Counted from the first letter of the stretch, positions 33,146 through 42,348 are shown. The stretch is 64,000 nucleotides of DNA from CAXMST01 sp963790085 (GCA_963790085.1 CAWBNH010000001.1:62001-126000), one strand, 5' to 3'. Notes: generated by a model not told the origin, from the letters alone. Program-made: numbers and translations.

Positions 33146-34003
33146 ATGGACCTATTGATCACAGTCGCCGGCGTCGCGCTGATCGCCGTCGCCCTCCGCG
33201 ACATCTTCCAAACGCTGTTTCATCCGACCGCTCACGGGGCGGTTGGGCACCAGATCGTGCGCGGCGTCTGGCACGTGGCGCACCGGTTCGCGCGCAGCTC
33301 CGAGGACGGGCCGCTCTACGCGGGGCCGCTCGGCTACATCGCGGTGCTCGTCTCGTGGACGGCGATGCTCGTCCTCGGCTGGGCGCTGATCTTCCTCCCG
33401 CAGATGCCCGAGGGATTCACCTTCGCCCAGGGGCTCGAGCCGTCCGAGCACGACTCGCTCGTCGACGCGATCTATCTCTCGCTCGTCAACCTGACCAGCC
33501 TCGGCTACGGCGACATCTCGCCCGCCACCTGGAGCCTGCGAATCCTCGGACCGATCGAGACGGTCTTCGGCCTGGCGCTGGTCACCGCCAGCATCTCGTG
33601 GCTGCTCTCGATCTACGGGGCGCTGAACCGCCGCGAGACGCTCGCGCATGAGGTCCACCTGCTGCGCGGGGCCGAGGACCGGTTCGAGGGAAGCCTCGCC
33701 GGCGTCTACCCGGAGATGCTCGAGGGGATGCTGGCCTCGATCACCGAGCAGGTGATCGCCGCCCGCCGCGATCTGATCCACCTGCCGATCACCAACTACT
33801 TCCAGTCGGCCAACGAGCGCTCCTATCGCGAGGAGCTGCGCGGCTTCCTACGCCGGGTCGCAGCGGAGGCCAGGGAGGAGCGCTCGCCGCCGTCGCTGCG
33901 CTTCCGAGCCGAGTCGCTCTCGTGGGCCCTCGACGACCTCGAGGAGACCCTGCGCGAGGAGCGGAGCCCGGCGCTCGTCGGACCGCGTCGCCGGGACGAC
34001 TGA
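33146..34003 (+). CDS. Two-pore-helix potassium channel-type membrane protein
   Basis: 285 residues. One helix at the N-terminus, an amphipathic stretch, a second helix (IAVLVSWTAMLVLGWALIFLP), the pore region AIYLSLVNLTSLGYGDISP with the selectivity filter TSLGYGD at 117-123, and a further helix (PIETVFGLALVTASISWLLSIYG). The cytosolic C-terminal 130 residues are helical and charged, without an RCK domain. Filter chemistry indicates potassium; the protein resembles bacterial Ion_trans_2 proteins. Gating unknown. Confidence 0.85.
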   Translation: MDLLITVAGVALIAVALRDIFQTLFHPTAHGAVGHQIVRGVWHVAHRFARSSEDGPLYAGPLGYIAVLVSWTAMLVLGWALIFLPQMPEGFTFAQGLEPSEHDSLVDAIYLSLVNLTSLGYGDISPATWSLRILGPIETVFGLALVTASISWLLSIYGALNRRETLAHEVHLLRGAEDRFEGSLAGVYPEMLEGMLASITEQVIAARRDLIHLPITNYFQSANERSYREELRGFLRRVAAEAREERSPPSLRFRAESLSWALDDLEETLREERSPALVGPRRRDD

Positions 34004-34028
34004 ACCAATCGGGTCCCCTAGGTCATTC

Positions 34029-35666
34029 CTAGGTGGCCGGCGCCGGCACCGCTGACCCCTCGGCGGGGGGTGGGTCGCTCCCGGATTCCAGCTCCGAGAA
34101 GAGCCGGGTCGGCAACCGCCGGGTCGCGAGGAACGAGGCGACAATGATGAAGCCGGCGAACAGCAGGGCGAGCTTCAGCGCCTGCAGCTGCGAGTCCTCG
34201 TAGTCGCCGACCAGCGTGTCGATCGCCTCGGGGTCGAGCCCCGCCTCGGTCGCCGCCGCCTCGACCTCCGAGGACGCGACGAAGCTGACGTTCCCGGTGA
34301 GGGCGGTGCCGACCGCCGCCTTGACGTCCGCGGGGAGCGCCGGATCGGACTCGACGTTGCTGGAGAAGGCCCCGATCAGACCGGAGATCACGACCGCTCC
34401 GAGCACCGCCGTGCCGAGCGAGGAGCCGAGCTGCTGCGCCGTGAACTGCAGGCCGCCGGCCTCGCTGCGATCGGCGTCTCCGACCGCTGACTGGACGACG
34501 TTGCCGAGCTGGGAGACGACCAGCCCCATGCCGATCCCGAGCACCCCCATCGCCGCGAGGAACGGGCCCGACTCGAGCTCCTTGTCGATCGTGCCGAGCA
34601 GCATCACGGTAGCCAGGAGCAGGATCACCAGCCCGAAGCGGACCATCGGGCGGGCGGCGAACCGGGATGCGAGCGCGGAACCGGCAAGCGCCGCGACGAA
34701 CAGGCCGACCGAGGCCGGCAGCATGTGCAGGCCGGTGTCGAGGGCGTCGAGGCCCTGGCTGATCTGCAGGTAGAGCGGAATCGTGAAGAAGATCCCCATC
34801 AGGATCAGGTTCTGCGCCAGCAGCATCGAGAGCCCGCCGCGCAGCATCGGGACCTGGAGCAGGCGGAAATGGACGAGCGGATCCTCTCCGCGCGCTTCGC
34901 GGCGGTGCTCCCAGGCGCGGAACGCGTAGAGGACGAGCAGGCCGGCGCCGATCACGAACGGTGTCAGCGAGAAGCCGAACGGCTCGATCGGGGAGTTGCG
35001 CGGCTCCAGCCAACCCCACGAACTCGCCTGCAGGAACCCGAAGACGATCACGGCGAGCCCGGTCGCCGAGAGCGCCGAGCCGACCCAGTCGAGGCCGCGG
35101 CCGCGCTCTCCCGGCGAAGCCTGGATCAGCCGCAGCGCGGCGACGATCACCAGCAGCGCGATCAGGACCTCGCCGACGAACACGACCCGCCAGGTGAGCG
35201 TCGTCGTCACCCAGCCGCCGAGAATCGGCCCGACTGCGATGCCGGCCCCGGCGACGCCGCCGAGCACACCGTAGGCAACGGCTCGATCGGGGCCGCTGTA
35301 GCGGGCGGCGGCGAGCGCGACCAGGGCCGGGAGCACCAGCGCCGCGCCGATCCCCTCGAGGATCGACCAGCCGACCATCAGCGCCGGAACGCTCCAGGAG
35401 ACCGCGGTCAGCGCCGACCCCGCCGCGTAGATCGTCAGGCCGATCACGAACGCACGCCGGCGACCCCAGATGTCTCCGAGCTTGCCTCCGGTCATCATCA
35501 ACCCCGCCATGACCAATGCGTAGAGGGCGATCACGACCTGGATCGTGGTCACGGTCGTGTCGAAGTCCTCGACCAGCTGCGAGATCGAGACGTTCATCAC
35601 CGCCTGATCGAGGACCATCAAGAACTGGGCGGCCGCGAGGACGGCCAGCACCCCCCACCTGCCCAT
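34029..35666 (-). CDS. DHA2-type MFS transporter
   Basis: 545 residues, about 14 helices. Starts FLMVLDQAVMNVSISQLVEDF, with motif A GGKLGDIWGRRRAF, motif C GGVAGAGIAVGPILGG and the LTWRVVFVGEVLIALLV segment. An extracytoplasmic loop before the last helix carries many acidic residues (VGDYEDSQ). Second DHA2 exporter within 2.5 kb but only distantly similar to the first. The opposite frame here is also open for over 500 codons, a GC-driven shadow rather than a gene. Confidence 0.9.
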   Translation of the reverse strand: MGRWGVLAVLAAAQFLMVLDQAVMNVSISQLVEDFDTTVTTIQVVIALYALVMAGLMMTGGKLGDIWGRRRAFVIGLTIYAAGSALTAVSWSVPALMVGWSILEGIGAALVLPALVALAAARYSGPDRAVAYGVLGGVAGAGIAVGPILGGWVTTTLTWRVVFVGEVLIALLVIVAALRLIQASPGERGRGLDWVGSALSATGLAVIVFGFLQASSWGWLEPRNSPIEPFGFSLTPFVIGAGLLVLYAFRAWEHRREARGEDPLVHFRLLQVPMLRGGLSMLLAQNLILMGIFFTIPLYLQISQGLDALDTGLHMLPASVGLFVAALAGSALASRFAARPMVRFGLVILLLATVMLLGTIDKELESGPFLAAMGVLGIGMGLVVSQLGNVVQSAVGDADRSEAGGLQFTAQQLGSSLGTAVLGAVVISGLIGAFSSNVESDPALPADVKAAVGTALTGNVSFVASSEVEAAATEAGLDPEAIDTLVGDYEDSQLQALKLALLFAGFIIVASFLATRRLPTRLFSELESGSDPPPAEGSAVPAPAT

Positions 35667-35805
35667 GCTAGGTCGCTCCGACGCGGCTCGAGCCGGGAGT
35701 CCAGTCTGCTGCGAAAGCGGGTTCCATCGGGCGCCCGCACCCTACCCCACAGACCGCGAAGAGAACCGGGCGGAGGCCGCGATCCCACGTAGGATGCGCG
35801 TGCCG

Positions 35806-35844
35806 ATGCCCGGATCGAAGGCCCGCCGCGGAGTTCAACAGTGA
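35806..35844 (+). CDS. Possible 12-residue leader ORF before the VOC gene
   Basis: A TAGGAT -10-like box (35790-35795) is followed by ATG at 35806 (or an in-frame GTG at 35800) opening a short frame, MPGSKARRGVQQ, whose TGA overlaps the GTG start of the VOC gene (GTGA). The arrangement suggests a translated leader coupled to the main gene, but there is no proof that it is expressed. Confidence 0.3.
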   Translation: MPGSKARRGVQQ

Positions 35845-36842
35845 CGGATTCGCCCGCGCAGTTGGGTAGCCGCGGACCGCGAGACGTCGCAATCGGGCAG
35901 CTCGCCCTGAACCAGCCCGGTGGCGGTCGGACGCGCGACTGGTACAGACGGGGACTCGGGCTGTTGCCGAGCGGCGCCTCGCTGTTCGCCGGCCCCCCGG
36001 CGGCGAAGGTGAACGGCCTCCCCCTCCCCCTGTTCACGGCGCGCTGGCTGGTGGACGGCCGCGACTGGGTCCAGATCGAGCTGTTCCACTTCCTCAGGCC
36101 GCGATCGAAGCCGCAGCCTGCAGACGGCACCGCGGCGGACCACGGCTACCGCCGCGCCGGCTTCCACGTTCGCGACCTCGACGCGACCCTGGCCCGGCTC
36201 GCGGATCGTGGCTCCGCGCCCCAGGGCCCGGTGCTCGGGCAGAGCCCCGAGCGGCGCGCCTGCGTTCGCGACCCCGGGGGCAGCTGGATCGAGCTGATGG
36301 AGGCGGACCGACTGGCCGGGGACGCGCCCGGCAAGCAGCGACCGGGGGTCGCGGCGACGCTGCGCTCGGTGACGATCTCGGTCGCCGATCTCGACCGCGC
36401 GGCCCGCTCCTGGGTCGAGGGGATCGGGCTCGCCGAGGCCGCGACCGAGCTCCACTCGGCGGAGGACGAGGCGCTCTGGGGACTCGCGGGAGCGCAGCGC
36501 CGAACGCTGACCCTGGACGGCGGCGGCATCCTGATCGAGCTGGTCGAGTACGAGCGGCCCCGGGGACGACCGCTGCCGGCCGGTCACCGGATCTGCGACC
36601 AGGGGATCATGAACGTCGCCTTCGTGGCGCGCGACCGCGCCACCTTCGATCGCACCTTCGAGCGCTGGGTCGAGCGCGGGCTGCGGCCGACGAGTCCGAC
36701 GCCGCTCGAGGTCGGGATCTTTCGCGTCATGTACTTCGACCTGCCTTCCGGCGAGAACGTCGAGCTGCTCTACCCGCGGCGCTGGGCATGGAGGCTGACC
36801 GGTTTCCGGCCAGCGAGCGGGGGGCGGAGGAGCCCTCGATGA
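35841..36842 (+). CDS. Two-domain VOC (glyoxalase/dioxygenase-like) protein
   Basis: 333 residues with two tandem vicinal-oxygen-chelate domains. Domain 1 (about 15-155) ends in ACVRDPGGSWIELMEAD; domain 2 (about 170-320) starts VAATLRSVTISVADLDRAARSW and ends YFDLPSGENVELLYPRRW. The Glu in the terminal WIEL and VELL strands is a usual metal ligand, whereas other His ligands are not obvious, so catalytic status is uncertain. Start GTG at 35841 overlaps a short upstream frame. Faces the TrkA-C gene convergently. Confidence 0.72.
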   Translation: MTDSPAQLGSRGPRDVAIGQLALNQPGGGRTRDWYRRGLGLLPSGASLFAGPPAAKVNGLPLPLFTARWLVDGRDWVQIELFHFLRPRSKPQPADGTAADHGYRRAGFHVRDLDATLARLADRGSAPQGPVLGQSPERRACVRDPGGSWIELMEADRLAGDAPGKQRPGVAATLRSVTISVADLDRAARSWVEGIGLAEAATELHSAEDEALWGLAGAQRRTLTLDGGGILIELVEYERPRGRPLPAGHRICDQGIMNVAFVARDRATFDRTFERWVERGLRPTSPTPLEVGIFRVMYFDLPSGENVELLYPRRWAWRLTGFRPASGGRRSPR

Positions 36843-37634
36843 TCAGGCGAGCCGGCGGCGCCGTTCGGCCTCGACCTGCTCGCGGGTGCGGGCCTCATCC
36901 GCCGCGCGTTCCCGCTGCTCGGCGACCGCGCCGGCGCGGGCCCGGTCCCCCTCTGGGCCGGGCGGGCGGTGGTCGAGGTCCTCGAGCCGGTGGGCAGGCC
37001 CGTAGAGGATCAGCGTGTCGCCTTCGTGCGTCTTCATCTCGAACGACGGCGCACCGATGAAGATCCCGTTTGGGCAGACCAGTCCGAGCACGGCCACGCC
37101 CTCCGAGCGCAGATCTAGCTCACCAAGCGGCCGTCCGGCGATCCAGTCGTGGTCATCGACGGCCAGCTCGGCGATCCCGTAGACGCCGCCGATGTGCAGC
37201 AGCTCGGCCAGGTCGCGATCGGTGAGATCGGTCCAACGGGCGAGCCCGCCGCCGATCAGGCGCGAGAGCAGCCGGTCCACATAGCGGCTGCGGGAGATCA
37301 GCAGCAGGATCGTCAGCGCGACGATCAAGAGGCCGAGTCGCTCCAGGGTCTGCTCTCGCCCGGCGTTCGCGAAGGAGAGGATCAGCGTGGCGACCGCAGT
37401 GACCAGGCCGGCGCTGCCGACCAACATCAGCATCATCGCTATCCGACGGCGGATCGGATGGTTGACCACCGCCTCAGCCTCGCTCGTGGTGAAGCCCACC
37501 CCGGTCAGCGCGCTACGAGCCTGGAAACGCGCGACCTCGCGCGACATGCCGGTCAGCACCAGAGCCGCGGTGGCGACCCTCGCCACCAGCAACGAGACCA
37601 GGATGATGACGACGATCGTCCCCAGCGCGAGCAT
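36843..37634 (-). CDS. Membrane protein with TrkA-C (RCK-C) domain
   Basis: 263 residues. Three or four helices in the first half (LGTIVVIILVSLLVARVATAALVL; RIAMMLMLVGSAGLVTAVATLIL; LGLLIVALTILLLI), then a soluble TrkA-C-like domain: IAELAVDDHDWIAGRPLGELDLRSEGVAVLGLV...GDTLILYGPAHRLEDL, and a charged helical tail. TrkA-C domains bind small ligands, including c-di-AMP in potassium transport proteins; this is suggestive because a c-di-AMP riboswitch is in the same window. Function otherwise unknown. A short frame with its own -10 box precedes it. Confidence 0.75.
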   Translation of the reverse strand: MLALGTIVVIILVSLLVARVATAALVLTGMSREVARFQARSALTGVGFTTSEAEAVVNHPIRRRIAMMLMLVGSAGLVTAVATLILSFANAGREQTLERLGLLIVALTILLLISRSRYVDRLLSRLIGGGLARWTDLTDRDLAELLHIGGVYGIAELAVDDHDWIAGRPLGELDLRSEGVAVLGLVCPNGIFIGAPSFEMKTHEGDTLILYGPAHRLEDLDHRPPGPEGDRARAGAVAEQRERAADEARTREQVEAERRRRLA

Positions 37635-37637
37635 CGC

Positions 37638-37700
37638 TCAGCCCAGGCGGATCGAACGGTTGCCGGAATTACGATCCGTGTCCGGGTTGATCCCGCTCAC
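37638..37700 (-). CDS. Possible 20-residue leader ORF before the TrkA-C gene
   Basis: From GTG at 37700 a 20-codon frame runs to a TGA three bases before the main ATG. A TATGCT -10 box is nine bases upstream of the GTG. It may be a leader peptide or chance; no conserved feature is seen. Confidence 0.22.
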   Translation of the reverse strand: MSGINPDTDRNSGNRSIRLG

Positions 37701-37709
37701 CTCCGGGCA

Positions 37710-37715
37710 AGCATA
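37710..37715 (-). promoter_or_regulatory. -10 element of the TrkA-C gene
   Basis: TATGCT on the minus strand, followed by TGC; the same TATGCTTGC nonamer precedes the genes starting at 42231 and 43326. Confidence 0.5.
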
Positions 37716-37735
37716 GGTCGGGAGTGGACCCTCGG

Positions 37736-39475
37736 TCAGCCGGAGCCGGGCAGCGCGCCCGAGGCGCCGGCGACTATCGCCGCGGCGCCGGACTTCTTCG
37801 GGGCCTTCTTGCCCTTGACGCGGATCGAGCCGCGCATGAACGGATGGATGCGGCAGAAGTAGGTGTAGGTCTTGCCCGGCTTGGTCAGCGGCGGCGTCGT
37901 GTACTTGTTCGAGCCGGTGGTGACCTCGGTGCTGCCGCCGGTGCCGTACCCGAGCTGGCCCGAGTCGAACTTGATCGGGCCGTCGGCGAGCGGGTAGCCG
38001 ATTCCAGAGCCGCGGTTACAGGGCGCCTTGCAGGAGGTGATGCTGTGCCAGGCCTGCTCCTGCTGGGACATCGAGGCGAGGGCGTCCGAGTTCGTGAAGG
38101 TGACGGTGCCGCCGGGCTTGACGACGGGCGGGCGCATCAGGAACCGCGGGAAGCCGCGCCCCGCCGAGTAGCCGCCGTCGGAGTAGAGAAAGCTGTTGAT
38201 GTCGATCCCCGAGCCCGGCACGTTGCCGCCGCTCGGCAGCTTCGCCGGGTTCGGAAGCTTCAGGTTCTTGCGCGCCTTCTTGTCGATGTTCTCCGGCAGC
38301 CGGCCGTGGGTGAGGATCCCGCCCTTCTTGTACATCTGCTTGACGGCGTCACCGTCGTCGAAGGGGTCCTTCGCCTTCGGGTCGTTCGCCGCGCTCCAGG
38401 CGAGCGGCAGAATCCCCATCGACTCGTACCACGAGGCCTTCTTGACCTTGTAGGTGGTGTTGATCGAGACCGTGTCCCCTGGCTTCAACCTGATCCTCCA
38501 GTCGGATCGGGTGGCCTCGAGGGCGACATCCCAGCTGACCGCGCCGGCGGGCTCGTAGTACTTGGCCCTGGAGCGGAACAGCCGTCGCACCTCGGAGGGA
38601 TCGTCACCGTCGACCGATCCGGCGTCGGGCCCGTCGCGGGCCACCTGGAGGTCGACTCTCAGGCCGCCCGGATGCAGGTGTCCGGCGCCGAACACCAGGG
38701 TCACCGGCTTGGGCACGGTCCACATGCGGGCTTTGCTGATCTTCGCGCGCTCCTCGTAGCCGGGCAGCGAGGGGTCGGTCGGCACCTCGTCGGGGAAGGT
38801 GTACTTGCCGTCGCCGTCGAGGTCGAAGCCGCGCTCGGCGTCGAAGACCGGGTAGATCTGAGGAGAGCCGGCGACGTCCATCCAGCGGATGTTGACCGGC
38901 TTGATGTCGTTTCGGCCGGGCGTCACCGGGACCCAGTCGATCTCCCAGGTCATGTAGACCTCACGGTTCTCCGACGCGTTCAGGCTGTGGATCATCTGGT
39001 TGATCGTCCACCTCGCGTCGCCGCCGGTCTTGAAGCCGTAGCCCTTGGGCATCTTCGAGATCGTCTTCTCCTCGCCGGAGGCGAACGTCGGCCCCCCGCC
39101 CGGTGCGATCCAGACGACGTGATGCAGGTGCAGGTCCCAGACGCTGGGGGTGACGAGCTTGCCCGAGGGCTTGATCTCGACCATGCTCGGCTTGAACCTG
39201 GTGACGTAGCCCTCTGCGGTCGAGCCGGGAGCGAAGACGTCGGTGCTGCCGGGGCCCTTGACCACTTCGGCGTTCGGGCAGGTCCTGGTGCCCTTGAACT
39301 CGTTCAGGTTCTGGCCGGGGTGAATCGGGATCGCGTCCGTCCGGCAGCTGTAGGTGGTCATCCCCGGGTAGCTGGACTTCTTCAGGAACTTGTAGGCGGC
39401 GCTCGCGGGCGCGGCAAGAAGCAGCAGCACGCCGAGCGCGAGCAACGCCCCCCCAGAAACCACACGACGGTGCAC
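37736..39475 (-). CDS. Secreted two-part copper protein: PHM-like ligands plus C-terminal cupredoxin
   Basis: 579 residues from GTG 39475. Signal peptide about 4-26. The N-terminal 400 residues are beta-rich and hold, in order, LHLHH (His118-His119), MIH (His163), GHLH (His266, His268) and a Met (353), the same succession as the CuH (H,H,H) and CuM (H,H,M) ligands of peptidylglycine monooxygenase-like enzymes. The C-terminal domain is a cupredoxin: PGGTVTFTN, AWHSI (His477) and FCRIHPFMRG (Cys541, His544, Met547), a type 1 copper site. An EF-like DLDGDGKYTF loop sits between. A monooxygenase or copper oxidation role outside the cell is inferred; a binding-only role is possible. A possible AATAAT -10 precedes it. 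Confidence 0.65.
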   Translation of the reverse strand: MHRRVVSGGALLALGVLLLLAAPASAAYKFLKKSSYPGMTTYSCRTDAIPIHPGQNLNEFKGTRTCPNAEVVKGPGSTDVFAPGSTAEGYVTRFKPSMVEIKPSGKLVTPSVWDLHLHHVVWIAPGGGPTFASGEEKTISKMPKGYGFKTGGDARWTINQMIHSLNASENREVYMTWEIDWVPVTPGRNDIKPVNIRWMDVAGSPQIYPVFDAERGFDLDGDGKYTFPDEVPTDPSLPGYEERAKISKARMWTVPKPVTLVFGAGHLHPGGLRVDLQVARDGPDAGSVDGDDPSEVRRLFRSRAKYYEPAGAVSWDVALEATRSDWRIRLKPGDTVSINTTYKVKKASWYESMGILPLAWSAANDPKAKDPFDDGDAVKQMYKKGGILTHGRLPENIDKKARKNLKLPNPAKLPSGGNVPGSGIDINSFLYSDGGYSAGRGFPRFLMRPPVVKPGGTVTFTNSDALASMSQQEQAWHSITSCKAPCNRGSGIGYPLADGPIKFDSGQLGYGTGGSTEVTTGSNKYTTPPLTKPGKTYTYFCRIHPFMRGSIRVKGKKAPKKSGAAAIVAGASGALPGSG

Positions 39476-39739
39476 GCCGCGATTATTGCGAATTGACCGG
39501 CTCGGTGGAGTCCGCGGGGCGGCAACCGCCGCCTGTCGGCCGGCCCGAAGGCCCCGGGCCGCAGGTCCGAGGGGCGCAGGGTGGCGGCAGCTATGCGCCG
39601 TGGCCATCGGGTCAGGGCGGTCCTGCGCGCAGGGATCACCAACTCGGCCGGCAACTCCGTCCTCCGCCGACTCGAGGCGAGGCTGCGCCCACCACGCCCT
39701 GGGCGAGGCTGAGCCCCGATTTCCCGCGGGTCGGGGCGG

Positions 39740-39745
39740 TACCGT
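39740..39745 (+). promoter_or_regulatory. -10 element of the DUF6458 gene (leaderless)
   Basis: TACCGT then seven bases then the GTG at 39753. The rest of the 39476-39752 spacer shows nothing else recognisable. Confidence 0.5.
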
Positions 39746-39752
39746 TCTGCTC

Positions 39753-39947
39753 GTGCAGTTCCGATTCGGGGGACCACTCGCGGTGATGGCGGTCGGCGCC
39801 ATCCTCTACTGGGCGACCGACTTCGAGCTCTCCGGCATCGATATGAACACGGTCGGGCTGATCGTGCTGATCGCCGGAATGGTCGCCCTGGTCTTCTCGG
39901 TGCGGATCGCGGTCCAGGACGCGCAGAGCCACCGCGACGGCGGCTAG
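39753..39947 (+). CDS. Small DUF6458-like two-helix membrane protein
   Basis: 64 residues with two hydrophobic helices separated by a short loop: VMAVGAILYWAT, then FELSGIDMNTVGLIVLIAGMVALVFSV. The AVGAILxxA...D(x)SG(V/I)D(x)xTVG pattern is that of DUF6458 proteins, common and uncharacterised in actinobacteria. GTG at 39753 is chosen because a TACCGT -10 lies seven bases upstream; the frame is open further 5'. Isolated between two minus-strand genes. Confidence 0.7.
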   Translation: MQFRFGGPLAVMAVGAILYWATDFELSGIDMNTVGLIVLIAGMVALVFSVRIAVQDAQSHRDGG

Positions 39948-39993
39948 AGCGCCCCGGGCAGGCGCCCGATCGCCGAGCCGGTTCGGCGGCGGC

Positions 39994-42231
39994 TCAGCGC
40001 TTGCGGAACGGCTTGTTGACGAACGGCACGTACTCGCGGCAGGGCTGACCGCGAAGGGCGGGACATGCCGGGAGCTCGGTGGCGGCCTCGAGCCCGCGCA
40101 GAACCGGCAGCACGAGGCGCGACGGCAGCTTCCGCGAGTGCGCGATCGCAACCCAGGGCCGGCCGTCCGGCTCGGTCTCGGCGAAGGCCCAGACCGGCTG
40201 ATCGCCGCCGGGCGCGGAGACCGTCACCCGCAGGCGCGAGTCGGCCCGATAGACGTGGCCCTCGTAGTAGAGCGGGATCCGCACCTTCACCCAGCGACCC
40301 TCGGGCAGCGTCTTCTCGTCGCGCCTGCGATAGGTCGGCAGTGGCTCGGTCAGCCTGCTCTTGTCGCGGTCGATCTTGCGCGCCCCGGTCCGCAGCCAGC
40401 CGCCCTGCACGAAGGTCTCGTCACCGTCGGGGCGGACCTCGGTGACGGTCGCCTGGAGGTCGACGTTGCTCGCCTTCGAGCGCACCCAGAGCTGAAGCTC
40501 GCCGGCACCGAGCACGGCGGTGTCGGCGCGAAGCGGCGGGGTCATGTAGGAGAGGGCGCGGCCGGGGACGCTCTGTGACCACTCGTAGGAGGGGGAGTCG
40601 GTCCAGAGCCCGTTCGTCCCCGCTCCGGTGTTGCCGGTGAAGCTGGTGGGCGGCCGGACCGAGGGGTCCCAGCGGAACTTCTCGGCGCCGCGCTCCCGGG
40701 GCCTGCGCCTGAGCTTGCCGTCGGCGTCGAGGTACCAGGACTTCGGCTCGGCCTGACGCGGCGGGAAGCGGTTGAAGGAACGCTCGAACCCGGGCACGGG
40801 CTTGAACGGCGCATCGCCGGCACCGTTGTCGAACAGGATCCGGACCGGCCGCTGGTTCTCGAACGCGGCGAGCGCCGAGTCGTAGTCGGGCTGTTGCTGG
40901 ATCGGGTCGTCGGGCAGGGTCACGCCCGGGACCCCGATCACTGCCTGGTAGAGCGCCGGCGCCCCGGCCTTGACCGCCGGCGAGAGGCTCGGCCGCCGCC
41001 CGGCCACGTAGAGCTCGAGGAAGTCGAACCAGCGGTTGAAGCTCTCGGGGTCGAGCGAGTCGGTGTGGACGCCGTTGGTGAAGGTGAACCACTTGCGGTC
41101 GGTGCCGGTGAACTTCGGCACCAGCGCCGGGCAGTGGCCGCCGGTCTGCTCGTCGGTCCACTGACAGCCGAGGAACACAGGCACCTCGATCCGATCGACG
41201 AAGGTGATCGGCGAGAGCGGGTCGACGACCTTGGCGCGGAAGTAGTCGTTGCGCCTTGTCTTCGCGATCAGATCGACCGCCTCGGGATGCAGGTCCTGGT
41301 TGCTCTCGCAGACCTGATCGCCGTCCTGGATTCGCTTCCAGGCCCACTTCTGGCCGGTCGTCGGGCTCGCCGGCTGCGAGTCGTCAACCCGATCCTGGGC
41401 CCACTCGAGGGCGAACCCCGTGTTGAGGATGCCGCCGGGATAGAGCGTGGTCAACGTGTTGTCGATCACCGACAGCGGCGTGATCGCCGCGAGGCTCGGC
41501 GGCTGGGTCGCCCCTACGAACAGCTGGCTGATGCCGCCGTAGGAGACACCGATCATGCCGACCTTGTTGCCGAGCACCCAGGGCTGCCTGGCGACGGTCT
41601 CGACCACGTCGTAGCCGTCGAGGGACTGCAGGGTCTCGAAGTAGTCGAAGGCCCCGCCCGAGCAGCCGGTGCCGCGCATGTTGACGTCGACCACCGCGTA
41701 GCCGAGCAGGTTGGCGACCGGGGCGATCCCGCTCTCGGGCCCGGCCGGGTCGGCGTAGCCGTAGCCGGAGTACTCGATCAGCGTCGGGTAGGGGCCGTTC
41801 CCCGGGGGCCCGGGCAGGCGCACGGAGAGGGCCAGCTTGGTGCCGTCTCGGGTCGTCACGTAGCCGTAGCCGCCCTCGGGCAGCTTCTGGTCGTAGATCG
41901 CCTTGCTCGGCGGCTTCGAGCGGTCGGTGAGGACCCGGAACGGGCTGGTCTCGGAGCCGCCCGTCCGTCCGACGGTGTAGCGGCCGCCCGGCTCGACCTT
42001 GCGGAAGACGATCCCGCCGAGCTCACCCGCGCGCCGCGACTTGACGAGCTCGCCACGGCGCCGGAGCTCGAGCGTCTCGCCCGGCGTCGCACCGGTTACC
42101 TGCACCTGCTCGACGCTGCCGCGCGCGGTCAGGGTCGGCGAAGGCACGCCGGCGGATGCGGTCGACGCAAACGTCAGAAGGGTGGCGACAGCCCCCGCCA
42201 GATAGATCAGCCACCTCCCGCGAACTCTCAA
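39994..42231 (-). CDS. Secreted CocE/X-Pro dipeptidyl-peptidase (S15)-family hydrolase
   Basis: 745 residues. Signal peptide at the N-terminus (WLIYLAGAVATLLTFASTASAG), a small beta domain, then the S15 alpha/beta-hydrolase: YVTTRDGTKLALSVRLPGP, VDVNMRGTGCSGGAFDYFE, the nucleophile elbow GMIGVSYGGIS, and the C-terminal jelly-roll domain (PPLRADTAVLGAGELQLWVRS and so on). Members are Xaa-Pro dipeptidyl peptidases, cocaine esterase and glutaryl acylases; specificity cannot be read. TTG start at 42231; a TATGCT box at 42300-42305 would give a leader of about 60 bases. Confidence 0.87.
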   Translation of the reverse strand: MRVRGRWLIYLAGAVATLLTFASTASAGVPSPTLTARGSVEQVQVTGATPGETLELRRRGELVKSRRAGELGGIVFRKVEPGGRYTVGRTGGSETSPFRVLTDRSKPPSKAIYDQKLPEGGYGYVTTRDGTKLALSVRLPGPPGNGPYPTLIEYSGYGYADPAGPESGIAPVANLLGYAVVDVNMRGTGCSGGAFDYFETLQSLDGYDVVETVARQPWVLGNKVGMIGVSYGGISQLFVGATQPPSLAAITPLSVIDNTLTTLYPGGILNTGFALEWAQDRVDDSQPASPTTGQKWAWKRIQDGDQVCESNQDLHPEAVDLIAKTRRNDYFRAKVVDPLSPITFVDRIEVPVFLGCQWTDEQTGGHCPALVPKFTGTDRKWFTFTNGVHTDSLDPESFNRWFDFLELYVAGRRPSLSPAVKAGAPALYQAVIGVPGVTLPDDPIQQQPDYDSALAAFENQRPVRILFDNGAGDAPFKPVPGFERSFNRFPPRQAEPKSWYLDADGKLRRRPRERGAEKFRWDPSVRPPTSFTGNTGAGTNGLWTDSPSYEWSQSVPGRALSYMTPPLRADTAVLGAGELQLWVRSKASNVDLQATVTEVRPDGDETFVQGGWLRTGARKIDRDKSRLTEPLPTYRRRDEKTLPEGRWVKVRIPLYYEGHVYRADSRLRVTVSAPGGDQPVWAFAETEPDGRPWVAIAHSRKLPSRLVLPVLRGLEAATELPACPALRGQPCREYVPFVNKPFRKR

Positions 42232-42299
42232 CCCGTCCTCGCCTTCTTAGGACTCCCCGGCACGGCGACGGCCGTCGTGGTCGCCACCGTCGAGGCGCA

Positions 42300-42305
42300 A
42301 GCATA
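42300..42305 (-). promoter_or_regulatory. -10 element of the S15-family gene
   Basis: TATGCT followed by TGC on the minus strand, about 70 bases before the TTG start; no ribosome site other than a GGACGGG is seen between. Confidence 0.4.
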
Positions 42306-42348
42306 TCCCGGTCGATCCGGACCGCGCTCGCCGGAGGCGCCGGATCTC

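Noticed and set aside
34018..35658. Second long frame (546 codons) inside the DHA2 transporter
   Set aside because: Same strand, shifted by one base from a clear 14-helix transporter; translation is Arg/Gly-rich without hydrophobic helices.
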